Counted from the stretch's first letter, positions 42,892 to 51,233 are shown. The stretch: DNA of 64,000 nt from Flavobacterium sp. AG291 (GCF_003350375.1 NZ_QQAR01000014.1:1-64000), one strand, 5' to 3'. Program-made: numbers and translations. Notes: a model not told the origin generated them from the sequence alone.

Positions 42892-44149
42892 TTAAAAATA
42901 ACTAGTTAATTCCATTGCAATGTCTTTGTTGCTCTTACCAATATAGTTAAGAAACATAGCTTCAGTAGTGTGTCCTGTAATATAAGTTAAATAAGAAGTT
43001 GGAATATTGCCATAGTTGTTAGTGGCAAAAGATCGCCGTCCAATGTGTGAACTCACCAATTCCCATTTCTCATAAGTTCCTTTGCCTTTTCGGTAAATTT
43101 TATTTCCTGGAACTGTTTCAGCTTTTTTGCTACCTTCTATTAATTGTGTTAATCCTGCAATTCTACATACTTCTTTTATATAACGATTATATTTTTGATC
43201 AGAAATTGTTCTAGGAAATTCGCCATTACGTTTATTTAGTATATCAACAATTTTTGGAGATAATGGGACTGTCATTTTTTTACTGGTTTTTATCTGTGTA
43301 AATTCTATAAGAGGTTTCAATTCACCCATTTTATTTTTCTCATAACGAATCCAGTCCTTTTTGAAACGCATAAAATCTGAAACTCTTTGTCCAATGTAAC
43401 AACTTATTAATAGCCAATCTTTCGCGTTTTCTAAATATTCTTTTTCTAAATTAGAATTTGATAGAATTTCTAATTCCTCATTAGTCAAATAAATAGTATC
43501 AGTTTTGTGGTATTTTGTTTTTATGTTGTCTAGCTGATGACTAGTTTCAATTCCATTAAATTTAGCATGTCGACAAACAGTTTTAATGAATCGTATATTT
43601 CGAGCAATTGTGTTTGGGGCATAATGGTTTTCTGTGCAATAATCTTCAAACTCTTTTGAAATGAGTGTCAATATCTAATATAAGAATAGGTTTTTTCCTT
43701 GCAGCTTCAAACCGAATTAACACCTGTTTTATTACTCTACATTTTCTAAGGGTACTCTCTGTTACCTCATTTCGCTTGAAATCAATATATGTATCCATAT
43801 ATTTTACTAGTTCTTTGGGTAAGATGTCTTTGCCAGCAGAGGGGCTATAATAAGTGTTGATTTGCGTTTCTAGCCATTCTTTATTTATTAAAGAAATGTC
43901 ACTTTCATTAAATGCTTTGAGAATATGGTTCTCTATTTTATTAAGGTCTGCCTTTATATTAGCCTGCCTTTCAATCATGTCAATATCTTTAAGCCTTTTT
44001 TTGTGCTGCTTTGACCAATATTCTTTTGAAACTTCGTACTTGGTCGATGTCCCAAAAACGTAATCTTTATTGTCATATCGGTATAAAAGGCGTAAGATTA
44101 AATGAGCACTTTCTTTATTTGAACGATATAGGAAATTTACTGCTGCCAT
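42892..44149 (-). pseudogene. Frameshifted tyrosine integrase of the island
   Basis: Two overlapping frames form one tyrosine recombinase of about 415 residues. The N-terminal piece starts at the ATG at 44149 (MAAVNFLYRSNKESAHLI; an arm- and core-binding region) and runs to a stop at 43646. The catalytic piece (42892-43671) holds CYIGQRVSDFMRF with the first Arg, HIGRRSFATNNYG with His-x-x-Arg, and TGHTTEAMFLNYIG with His and the nucleophile Tyr. Removing one A from the AAAA run near 43655 restores DIDTHFKEFEDYCTE. It is a true frameshift, a sequencing error in a homopolymer, or much less likely programmed slippage. Confidence 0.8.
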
Positions 44150-44165
44150 GATAATAAATTTATAT

Positions 44166-44173
44166 GACAAAAG
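44166..44173 (-). promoter_or_regulatory. Candidate -7 box for the integrase gene
   Basis: On the minus strand TACTTTTG fits TAnnTTTG and ends 16 bases before the ATG at 44149, which supports that start. Confidence 0.4.
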
Positions 44174-44183
44174 TAGCATAAAA

Positions 44184-44201
44184 GATGTACGATAATTGTA
44201 C
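44184..44201. promoter_or_regulatory. Candidate integrase arm-type or operator site, right end
   Basis: TGTACGA and TGTACGG lie in direct orientation with 11-bp spacing, just upstream of the integrase -7 box. The spacing equals that of the pair at 31567/31578. It could bind integrase and also autoregulate it. Confidence 0.4.
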
Positions 44202-44318
44202 GGTAAATCGCAATTTCGAACAATAAATCGCAAACAAAAACAATAATGTAATATATTTGTCTCTGCCAAAAGCATTGTAAATAAAGGACTTTTTGTAGAG
44301 TTTAGTGTTTCTTTTGTG

Positions 44319-44335
44319 TGTACGATTTTTGTACC
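44319..44335. promoter_or_regulatory. Candidate integrase arm-type site next to attR
   Basis: TGTACGATTT at 44319 is followed 11 bp later by TGTACC, ending nine bases before the attR core at 44344. Confidence 0.4.
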
Positions 44336-44343
44336 GCTCAAGC

Positions 44344-44357
44344 CCCATCTTCTCCAC
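44344..44357 (+). other. attR core repeat of the island
   Basis: CCCATCTTCTCCAC repeats the 14-bp core at 31495-31508 in the same orientation. The T-arm sequence seen at the left end is absent here, as expected when an element integrates at the 3' end of an RNA gene lying to the left. Confidence 0.75.
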
Positions 44358-44364
44358 TTTAATT

Positions 44365-44397
44365 AAAAAGCCATACTTAATTTAAGTATGGCTTTTT
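44365..44397. terminator. Terminator outside attR
   Basis: AAAAAGCCATACTTAA pairs with TTAAGTATGGCTTTTT almost without a loop. It probably ended the RNA gene before insertion and can also terminate the minus-strand T9SS gene at 44422. Confidence 0.75.
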
Positions 44398-44421
44398 AAG
44401 TTTTAGGATAGGAAGTAAGAG

Positions 44422-46029
44422 TTATTCTTTTACAATTTTCTTTGTAAATGTTGATTGCCCATCAGTAAATTTCATCAGATAGATTCCGCTGGCCTGACTG
44501 CTCAGGTCAATTTCCTGAATATTCGTTACTGCATCCATATAAACTTTCTGACCTTGTAAATTGAAGATCTCCAGTGTGTAATCAGTTACATTATTGTTGT
44601 TAAATTCTACTTTAAATATACCTTTCGACGGATTTGGATATATTGAGATTTGGTTTTCTGTACTTCCAAAATCCTCAACCCCTACAGTCGAAGAGCCATT
44701 AAGGTATACCTTCCAGTATTTTTGCTGTCCGTTTAAAAATGGATCATAAGCATTATTAGTAGCCGGGTTTTCAGTATGGATCAGATCCGGTTTTAAATCG
44801 CCATTCATATCAACAACAACATGGTAATCGTATGCAAAGCGATGCTCATAATCGTCGAGTACGATAGGAATATTCCATTGTGTTGCAGTTGCGCTGAATC
44901 CTGAACCATTGCTAAGGTACACCTTCCAGTATTTTTGCTGACCGCTTAAAAATGGGTCATAATCATTATTAGTAGCCGGGTTTTCAGTATGAATTAAATC
45001 CGGTTTTCCATCGCCGTTCATGTCGGCAACAGTGTGGTAATCATACGCAAAGCGATGCTCATAGTCATCCAGTACAGCCGGTATATTCCATTGTGTTGCT
45101 GTTGCGCTAAATCCTGAACCGTTATTAAGATATACTTTCCAGTATTTTTGCTGCCCGTTTAAAAATGGGTCATAATCATTATTGGTAGCCGGATTTTCGG
45201 TATGAACCAAATCCGGTTTTAAATCGCCGTTCATATCCACAACCGTGTGGTAATCATACGCAAAACGATGCTCATAGTCATCCAGTACAACCGGAATATT
45301 CCACTGCGTTGCTGTTGCGCTGAATCCTGTACCGTTATTAAGATATACTTTCCAGTATTTTTGCTGGCCATTTAAAAATGGGTCATAATCATTATTAGTT
45401 GCCGGGTTTTCAGTATGAACCAAATCCGGTTTTCCATCGCCATTCATATCGGCAACACTGTGGTAATCATACGCAAAACGATGCTCATAATCATCCAGTA
45501 TAGCCGGGATATTCCATTGTGTTGCTGTTGCGCTGAATCCTGTACCGTTATTAAGATATACTTTCCAGTATTGTTGCTGGCCATTTAAAAACGGATCATA
45601 ATCATTATTGGTTGCAGGATTTTCAGTATGAACCAGGTCCGGTTTTCCATCGCCGTTCATGTCGACAACTACGTGGTAATCATCTGCAAAGTGATGTTCG
45701 TCACCGTCCAGAACGGCAGGGATATTCCATTGTATTGCTGTTGCGCTGAAACCTGTACCGTTATTAAAATATACCTTCCAGTATTTTTGCTGACCGTTTA
45801 AAAACGGATCATAAACATTATTAGTAGCCGGGTTTTCGGTATGAACCAAATCCGGTTTTCCATCGCCGTTCATATCGACAACTACGTGGTAAAGGTCTGC
45901 AAAGTGATGTTCGTCACCGTCCAGAACGGCAGGGATATTCCATTGCTGTGCGGGGCTTGTAAACCCCTGTGCATTAGTATTGCTGTTGATGCCTGCTATG
46001 ACAAGCAGGGATAATATTATTTTTTTCAT
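44422..46029 (-). CDS. T9SS-secreted protein with six FG-GAP/VCBS-like repeats
   Basis: 535 residues from the ATG at 46029, which starts a signal peptide (MKKIILSLLVIAGINSNTNA); the longer frame adds 26 unlikely residues. Six consecutive 71-residue repeats begin QWNIP and contain DMNGDGKPDL, a calcium-loop as in FG-GAP/VCBS beta-propellers; six to seven such blades could close a propeller. The C-terminus (ISIYPNPSKGIFKVEF ... GIYLMKFTDG ... KKIVKE) is a type A T9SS sorting domain, so the protein is exported to the surface or medium. Substrate unknown. It and the next gene share direction and export route. Confidence 0.85.
   Translation of the reverse strand: MKKIILSLLVIAGINSNTNAQGFTSPAQQWNIPAVLDGDEHHFADLYHVVVDMNGDGKPDLVHTENPATNNVYDPFLNGQQKYWKVYFNNGTGFSATAIQWNIPAVLDGDEHHFADDYHVVVDMNGDGKPDLVHTENPATNNDYDPFLNGQQQYWKVYLNNGTGFSATATQWNIPAILDDYEHRFAYDYHSVADMNGDGKPDLVHTENPATNNDYDPFLNGQQKYWKVYLNNGTGFSATATQWNIPVVLDDYEHRFAYDYHTVVDMNGDLKPDLVHTENPATNNDYDPFLNGQQKYWKVYLNNGSGFSATATQWNIPAVLDDYEHRFAYDYHTVADMNGDGKPDLIHTENPATNNDYDPFLSGQQKYWKVYLSNGSGFSATATQWNIPIVLDDYEHRFAYDYHVVVDMNGDLKPDLIHTENPATNNAYDPFLNGQQKYWKVYLNGSSTVGVEDFGSTENQISIYPNPSKGIFKVEFNNNNVTDYTLEIFNLQGQKVYMDAVTNIQEIDLSSQASGIYLMKFTDGQSTFTKKIVKE
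44701..45945 (-). repeat. Six tandem 213-bp coding repeats
   Basis: Six in-frame units of about 213 bp (71 codons) lie inside the FG-GAP-like gene, each containing the stretch for NPATNN, YDPFL and QQKYWKVYL. They differ at few positions (for example DGDEHHFAD in two units, DDYEHRFAY in four), which suggests recent duplication or ongoing conversion. Confidence 0.85.
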
Positions 46030-46114
46030 TGGTGATTTTGGTGTTATTAATGATAGGTTGTGTGGCTTAGAAAATTGTACCCGATTTATTAAAACCGGAT
46101 GCAGCAATAGTCAT

Positions 46115-48571
46115 TTACTCTTTTATAACCTTTATGCTTTTAACCTGTTTTCCTGCTTGTACTTTTACAATGTAAGTCCCATGACTTAGAGTAGAAACAT
46201 CTATATTGCCTTCGGTTGCGTTTATTGTTTTTGTAATAACTTCCTGGCCTAACATATTATAGATTGAAACGGAAGATATTTCATTATCCAGTGAAATAGT
46301 AAGCGTTTCTCTAACCGGGTTAGGATAAACTATAAGTTTATTGCCTGCAGTTTCAAAATCTTCTATGCCAAGAATAACTGAATCGTAGCATCCTACGCTT
46401 TCAGGAGATAATAGATAATCGGTTGTTCCGTTTCCGGCCTGGCCATCATAATTTGAACCCCATGTCCATAAAGAATTCTCAGTTTTTACTGCAATTCCGT
46501 TATATCTGCTTGCTGAAACACTCTTCCAGCCTGAAGCAGTTCCAATTTGCATTGGTGCTTGTGTTGATGTAGTTGAACCGTTACCAAGTTGCTCGTAAGT
46601 GTTGTTACCCCAACCCCAAAGCGTGCCATCACTCTTTAAAGCCATTGTGTGCATATCTCCGGCAGAGACCATTAACCAGTTTGTTGCTGTACCAATTTGT
46701 GTAGGAACAAGCATATCGTCAAATGAATTATGACCTAGTTTTCCATCAAAACCATCTCCCCAAGACCACAGTGTTCCGTTTGATTTTTTCGCAACTGAGT
46801 GCAGTTCACTTGCACTAACTAATTGCCAGTTTGTTGCTGAACCAATTTGCACAGGTTCGTCCCTGTTTGTTAATGTGCCATCGCCCAATTGTCCAACATT
46901 ATTTCTTCCCCATGCCCATAGTGTGCCATTGGTTTTAATTGCTAATGTATGGTACTGACCGGCAGCAAGACTTTGCCAATTGGTAGCAGTTCCTATTTGT
47001 ACAGGAACATTTTCATTGTAATATGTTCCGTTTCCTAATTGGTTGTAGTTGTTTCTTCCCCAACCCCAAAGCGTTCCATTAGATTTGATGGCTAAGGTAA
47101 ATTCTTCTCCGGCAATAATTTTAACCCAGTCGGTACTGGTTCCAATTTGTAGGGGGGAGTTTCTAAAAGTTGTGGTTGTGCCGTCGCCTAACTGCCCATA
47201 GTTGTTATAACCCCATGTCCACAACGTTCCATTAGTTTTAATGGCAACGATGTGGTTAGCACCTGTCGCGATAGATTTCCAGTTGCTAGCTCCTCCAATT
47301 TGTTTTGGTTCAGTAGTATCAGTGTTTGTTCCTGTACCTAATTGACCATAATTGTTTTTACCCCAAGCCCACAGCGTTCCGTCAGCTTTAATTGCTATTG
47401 AATGATTTAGACCGCTTACAGCCTCTTTCCAACACATTTCAGGAATGAATAAGCTCGCAGGACAGTCCATTGCCATTGGGACTAATACATCATTAATTGT
47501 ATCGTTGTCAAGACCTAAACTTCCACCGCTATAATCACCCCAGCTCCAGAATGATCCGTCTGTTTTTTTAGCAATTGTAAAATTATCTCCGGCAGAAACA
47601 GCTTCCCAGTCAGTTGAAGTTCCAATGTGGGTTGGTGTAGTTTTATCATTCGTTGTACCATCACCCAGCTGTCCATCATAGTTGTCTCCCCATGCCCAAA
47701 GACTGCCATCTGTTTTTATGGCAATTGTGTGTGCATAACCTGCACCGATAGTTTTCCAGTTTGTGGCTGTGCCTATCTGTGTCGGGGTATTGCTGTTTGT
47801 AGTATTTCCTATTCCAAGCTGACCGTTGTTATTGTAACCCCAGCTCCAGATGGTGCCATCAGATTTTCTTGCAATAACATGGCTTGAACCCGCTTCAATT
47901 TCCTGCCACGTGGTCAGTGTTCCAATTTGAGTTGGTGTAGTTTTAGAAACTGTGGTTCCATCACCTAGTTTGCCATAAGAATTAGATCCCCATGCCCAAA
48001 GTGTACCGTTCGTCTTTAAAGCAACAGTAAAGCTGTTTCCTACCACGACACTTTTCCAGTCTGTAGCAGTGCCAATCTGAACTGGTGAAGAACTATCAGT
48101 AGTATTTCCATTTCCTAATTGTCCGTCGTAATTATCTCCCCATGCCCATAATGTACCGTTATTTCTAATAGCAGCAGTATGAGAATATCCTGCAGAAATG
48201 GTTTTCCATGTTGTTGCAGAACCTATCTGTGTGGGTACGGTTGGGTAATTGGTTGATCCGTTACCTATCTGGCCATAATAATTGTCTCCCCACGCCCAGA
48301 TGGTACCGTCAGATTTTTTGGCTACCGAATAATCATCTCCGGCCGAAACAATTTCCCAGTTTGTAGCACTGCCTATCTGTATAGGCGTAAATTTAGTTAT
48401 AGTAGTTCCATCACCCAATTGGCCTGAGGTGTTACTTCCCCATACCCATAATGTTCCATTCTGGCCAATGGCAAGCGAATGGTTCTCTCCGGTTGAAACA
48501 CTTTTCCAGCACTGCTGTGCTGTCATTTGCAAGCCGACACTTGCTAATAATAAAGTAATTAGTTTTTTCAT
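46115..48571 (-). CDS. T9SS-secreted RCC1-repeat protein
   Basis: 818 residues from the ATG at 48571 (signal MKKLITLLLASVGLQMTAQ). Fourteen RCC1-type repeats are visible, each with a (L/I)WxWG...GQLGxG core. They fall into two sets of seven, the second starting at CWKEAVSGLNHSIAIKADG, a near repeat of the first opening CWKSVSTGENHSLAIGQNG. Two seven-bladed propellers are therefore likely. The C-terminus (LIVYPNPVRETLTISL ... SHGTYIVKVQAG ... KVIKE) is a type A T9SS sorting domain. Such RCC1 proteins are common among Bacteroidota surface proteins; binding partner unknown. Confidence 0.88.
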   Translation of the reverse strand: MKKLITLLLASVGLQMTAQQCWKSVSTGENHSLAIGQNGTLWVWGSNTSGQLGDGTTITKFTPIQIGSATNWEIVSAGDDYSVAKKSDGTIWAWGDNYYGQIGNGSTNYPTVPTQIGSATTWKTISAGYSHTAAIRNNGTLWAWGDNYDGQLGNGNTTDSSSPVQIGTATDWKSVVVGNSFTVALKTNGTLWAWGSNSYGKLGDGTTVSKTTPTQIGTLTTWQEIEAGSSHVIARKSDGTIWSWGYNNNGQLGIGNTTNSNTPTQIGTATNWKTIGAGYAHTIAIKTDGSLWAWGDNYDGQLGDGTTNDKTTPTHIGTSTDWEAVSAGDNFTIAKKTDGSFWSWGDYSGGSLGLDNDTINDVLVPMAMDCPASLFIPEMCWKEAVSGLNHSIAIKADGTLWAWGKNNYGQLGTGTNTDTTEPKQIGGASNWKSIATGANHIVAIKTNGTLWTWGYNNYGQLGDGTTTTFRNSPLQIGTSTDWVKIIAGEEFTLAIKSNGTLWGWGRNNYNQLGNGTYYNENVPVQIGTATNWQSLAAGQYHTLAIKTNGTLWAWGRNNVGQLGDGTLTNRDEPVQIGSATNWQLVSASELHSVAKKSNGTLWSWGDGFDGKLGHNSFDDMLVPTQIGTATNWLMVSAGDMHTMALKSDGTLWGWGNNTYEQLGNGSTTSTQAPMQIGTASGWKSVSASRYNGIAVKTENSLWTWGSNYDGQAGNGTTDYLLSPESVGCYDSVILGIEDFETAGNKLIVYPNPVRETLTISLDNEISSVSIYNMLGQEVITKTINATEGNIDVSTLSHGTYIVKVQAGKQVKSIKVIKE

Positions 48572-48851
48572 TGTATTGATTTGGTGGTTTGTTTTAAAAA
48601 TCAGCAAATTACCTTTTTTCGTAATTATTTTCTGATTTTTTTTTAAATGCGAATATAATAATCTTGAATATATTTTAAATTAAATTATGAATATTTTTTT
48701 TGATAATTTTCTTACAATATTTGATATGGGTATTGTATGCTCTGTTGTGATTTTTCTTACCTCTACACCTGCATCATTATTTTAGGGTTTATCATAGGTT
48801 TCGATACATAGAATAACTGTTTTTGAATTATTGATTATTCTCAATATGATA

Positions 48852-48882
48852 CATACACCTTATCATAATGATAAGGTGTATG
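48852..48882. promoter_or_regulatory. 14-bp perfect inverted repeat in intergenic region
   Basis: CATACACCTTATCA and TGATAAGGTGTATG flank a three-base centre. No T-run follows on either side, so it looks more like a protein-binding or RNA-processing site than a terminator. It lies in the 422-base gap 48572-48993 between the divergent RCC1 gene and the small ORF ahead of the kdp regulator; nothing else was recognised there. Confidence 0.5.
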
Positions 48883-48993
48883 ATTTTCGAATTAAACAAA
48901 TATGCTGGTATTTATTTGTATATCAGTTTATTATAAGTTTTGTTTGTTTTAGGTATATACTTTGATGGATATCCTCAATCAAAAAAGCTAAAT

Positions 48994-49152
48994 ATGAAAA
49001 CTTTAAAGAAAGGTGTTCAATGGGATATAAGAATCCAGCAACTTAAGAAAGTTATACCATCCGGATCAAGATTTACGTCGGCGCATCTCCTGACGCTGGC
49101 TTTTGCTATCATCATGGTATTCGGTTGCATCATGAAGATGATTGCAAGTTAG
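48994..49152 (+). CDS. Small membrane protein ahead of kdp regulator
   Basis: 52 residues (MKTLKKGVQWDIRIQQ...) with a basic N-terminus and one hydrophobic span near the end (LLTLAFAIIMVFGCIMKMIA). An upstream start at 48940 would add 18 residues without a signal feature. It precedes the NtrC-family regulator by 93 bases on the same strand. No family recognised. The reading frame could be chance, so confidence is modest. Confidence 0.35.
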   Translation: MKTLKKGVQWDIRIQQLKKVIPSGSRFTSAHLLTLAFAIIMVFGCIMKMIAS

Positions 49153-49210
49153 TGAATGCTTATAAAGTTAACTTTATTGCTTATAAAAAGATGGCAATAT
49201 GAAAATGGAT

Positions 49211-49218
49211 TACTTTTG
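49211..49218 (+). promoter_or_regulatory. Candidate -7 box for the regulator gene
   Basis: TACTTTTG fits TAnnTTTG and lies 27 bases before the TTG start at 49246. No good -33 element was seen at the normal spacing. Confidence 0.3.
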
Positions 49219-49245
49219 TTATAGTCAAGCAAAAAATATAAAATT

Positions 49246-50601
49246 TTGAACAAGATACTTGTTATAGACGATGAAGAGAAATTAAGGAGCCTACTGGTAA
49301 GGATCTTAAAACTTGAAAATTTTGAACTTTATCAGGCTGCCGATTGTCGTTCTGCCTTAAAAATACTCGAGCAACAGTCGGTTGATGTTGTACTGTGCGA
49401 TGTAAAGTTGCCGGATGGTAATGGTGTAGATCTTACCCTTACGATAAAACAAAAATTACCGGGTATTGAAGTTATACTGCTTACAGCCTATGGCAATATT
49501 CAGGATGGTGTTCAGGCAATCAAAAATGGAGCATTCGATTATATCATCAAAGGAGACGACAATAATAAAATAATTCCTTTGATTCACCGGGCTATCGAAA
49601 AAAGAAGTCTGGAAAATCGCGTTGTCGTTTTAGAAGCGCAACTTGAGAAAAAATATTCCTTTGAAGGTATATTGGGTAATTCTAAAAGCATAACCGAAGC
49701 TATTAATCTGGCGCAAAAGGTGGCACCTACCGATGCTACAGTTTTGCTAACAGGCGAAACGGGTACAGGTAAGGAAGTTTTTGCTAATGCAATTCATCAA
49801 AATAGCAGTCGCAAAAACAAAAACTTTGTTGCTATAAACTGTTCAGCATTTAGCCATGATCTTTTAGAAAGCGAAATGTTTGGCCATTTAGCAGGTTCCT
49901 TTACTGGTGCGCTGAAAGATAAAAAGGGGTTGTTTGAAGAAGCTAACCAAGGAACAATTTTTCTTGATGAGTTGGGAGAACTGCCGATTGATTTACAAGC
50001 TAAATTACTTCGTGTATTAGAAAGTGGTGAATTTATGAAGGTGGGGAGTAGCAAGGTAACTAAGGCGGATGTCAGAGTTATAGCGGCTTCGAACCGGGAT
50101 TTTAAGAAAGAAATAGCTGCCGGGCATTTCAGGGAAGATCTATACTATAGGCTTTCTGCTTTTGAAATTCACCTGCCCCCGCTAAGGGAGCGGGTGAAGG
50201 ATATAGAGCAATTGTCTCTCTTTTTCCTGAAAATGTTTAGTGATAAGACAAATAAAAAAATTCATTCGATAACCAAAGAAGCTCTGCACGTTTTGAAGCT
50301 TCACAATTGGCCCGGAAATATAAGGGAACTAAAAAACGTTATGGAGCGAAGCGTCATTCTTGAAGGAAGTGATTCCGTTACATTAAGAAGCCTTCCGATT
50401 GAGCTTCAGTCAAATGCCCTTAATCCATCAGGTGAGGATAATAATACTTTATCTGCATTTTCTATGGCTTCTGCAGAAAAAATCCACATACAAAAAGTTT
50501 TAAATTATACCAGTGGTAATAAAGCCGAAACAGCACGATTGCTTAATATTGGTCTTGCTACGCTATACCGCAAGATGGATGAGTATAATCTGAGTACATA
50601 A
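49246..50601 (+). CDS. NtrC-family sigma-54 response regulator of the kdp locus
   Basis: 451 residues from a TTG start; no ATG lies near and MNKILVIDDEE is the normal receiver opening. Receiver phosphate acceptor Asp52 (VVLCDVKLPDG), AAA+ domain with Walker A GETGTGKE at 170-177, the sigma-54 contact loop as GSFTGA (usually GAFTGA), GTIFLDELGELP as Walker B, and a Fis-type HTH (NKAETARLLNIGLATLYRKM). It probably receives phosphate from the histidine kinase at 57798 and activates the kdp operon, in place of the OmpR-type KdpE of enterobacteria. That pairing is inferred from location. Confidence 0.88.
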   Translation: MNKILVIDDEEKLRSLLVRILKLENFELYQAADCRSALKILEQQSVDVVLCDVKLPDGNGVDLTLTIKQKLPGIEVILLTAYGNIQDGVQAIKNGAFDYIIKGDDNNKIIPLIHRAIEKRSLENRVVVLEAQLEKKYSFEGILGNSKSITEAINLAQKVAPTDATVLLTGETGTGKEVFANAIHQNSSRKNKNFVAINCSAFSHDLLESEMFGHLAGSFTGALKDKKGLFEEANQGTIFLDELGELPIDLQAKLLRVLESGEFMKVGSSKVTKADVRVIAASNRDFKKEIAAGHFREDLYYRLSAFEIHLPPLRERVKDIEQLSLFFLKMFSDKTNKKIHSITKEALHVLKLHNWPGNIRELKNVMERSVILEGSDSVTLRSLPIELQSNALNPSGEDNNTLSAFSMASAEKIHIQKVLNYTSGNKAETARLLNIGLATLYRKMDEYNLST

Positions 50602-50624
50602 AATAGTATCATTTTGAGAAACAG

Positions 50625-50651
50625 ACCCTATCATTTTGATAGGGTTTTTTT
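50625..50651 (+). terminator. Terminator after the regulator gene
   Basis: ACCCTATCA pairs with TGATAGGGT around a three-base loop and is followed by seven T. It separates the regulator from the kdp operon. Confidence 0.85.
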
Positions 50652-50716
50652 ATTTAAAAATTCCGGTTAAGATGTAAGTTGCTGTTTTTAAGCATGTTGT
50701 TTTTTTGTTTTACAAA

Positions 50717-50732
50717 GGGCATATTATTTGGC
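50717..50732 (+). promoter_or_regulatory. Candidate sigma-54 promoter of the kdp operon
   Basis: GGGCATATTATTTGGC fits the -24 part (GGCA) and TTG of the -12 part of TGGCAcg-N4-TTGC, but has GG instead of the -12 GC. It lies 30 bases before the first operon gene and behind the terminator. The neighbouring sigma-54-type activator makes it reasonable. Confidence 0.35.
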
Positions 50733-50762
50733 TAGTATGGTTCAAACTGTAATTTTTTTAAA

Positions 50763-51044
50763 ATGAAAAACCAAGTCAAACCTGCTTCCGCCAAGGTGGT
50801 GCAATTTGCAGAGATTACTAAAAGCCTTATTCGTAAGGGTAATATACCAAGGGCAAAAAAATGCCTTGAAGTGGCAGAACGCCTACTGACCACAGGTAAT
50901 GCAGAGACAAAAAACCTTATTGTGAATATTTATATTTTCTCGGTGTCCACCTTTATGGAGCTGCGTAAATGTAATATAGCTAATATGTTTCCACAATCTT
51001 TACGAAAGGAGTATATCGCTCAGATTAATACTTCGGGAGTATAA
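50763..51044 (+). CDS. Small soluble protein heading the kdp operon
   Basis: 93 residues, helical, without membrane span or signal. It reads FAEITKSLIRKGNIPRAKKC then LEVAERLLTTGNAETKNLIV, which has the alternating pattern of a TPR-like helix pair. I recognise no family with certainty. It lies 24 bases before the short membrane ORF and within what looks like the kdp transcription unit, so a role in control or assembly of the pump is possible but unproven. Confidence 0.6.
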   Translation: MKNQVKPASAKVVQFAEITKSLIRKGNIPRAKKCLEVAERLLTTGNAETKNLIVNIYIFSVSTFMELRKCNIANMFPQSLRKEYIAQINTSGV

Positions 51045-51068
51045 ATCAAATTCTAAAATCTAAAAGCT

Positions 51069-51149
51069 ATGACAACTATACTTGTAGTAACCGGAATTGC
51101 CTTATTTATCTTATTTATCAAATCACTCGATTTTTTCGAAAAAGTCTAA
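51069..51149 (+). CDS. 26-residue membrane peptide upstream of kdpF
   Basis: MTTILVVTGIALFILFIKSL followed by DFFEKV: one hydrophobic span and a charged tail, the same design as KdpF but without its conserved KPE(K/R)F ending. It lies 3 bases ahead of kdpF and 24 bases after the soluble ORF, so it is tightly placed in the operon. It could be a second KdpF-like stabilising peptide. Too short for a family search by eye. Confidence 0.5.
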   Translation: MTTILVVTGIALFILFIKSLDFFEKV

Positions 51150-51152
51150 ACT

Positions 51153-51230
51153 ATGACAGCATTATTTATTGTGGCGTTACTGGTGTTCGGATACATCTGT
51201 TACGTACTTGTAAAACCTGAAAAATTTTAA
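51153..51230 (+). CDS. kdpF: KdpF, small subunit of the K+-transporting ATPase
   Basis: 25 residues: MTALFIVALLVFGYICYVLV followed by KPEKF. The single span and the final KPEKF match KdpF (typical ending RPERF). It stabilises the KdpABC complex in the membrane. It starts 3 bases after the preceding peptide and ends 3 bases before kdpA. Confidence 0.8.
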   Translation: MTALFIVALLVFGYICYVLVKPEKF

Positions 51231-51233
51231 ACG

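Larger units (their letters stand above)
31495..44357. mobile_element. Integrative defence island of about 12.85 kb
   Basis: The segment is bounded by the direct repeat CCCATCTTCTCCAC at 31495 and 44344, the left copy lying in a tRNA/tmRNA 3'-like sequence. Inside the right end a tyrosine integrase (broken) runs inward, followed by an unknown protein, an excisionase-like HTH protein and a P4/D5-type helicase-primase, the usual core of Bacteroidota satellites and small integrative elements. Cargo is a lipoprotein, a HEPN/HsdM/HsdS/ATPase/HNH operon and a GNAT acetyltransferase. Paired TGTAC motifs lie near both ends. No structural phage or conjugation genes are present. Boundaries are read directly; mobility is probably lost because the integrase is frameshifted. 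Confidence 0.8.

Noticed and set aside
44701..45945. Regular repeats that could suggest a CRISPR array
   Set aside because: The 213-bp units are in frame inside a T9SS gene and encode a protein repeat. There are no short repeats with unique spacers, and no cas genes occur in the window.
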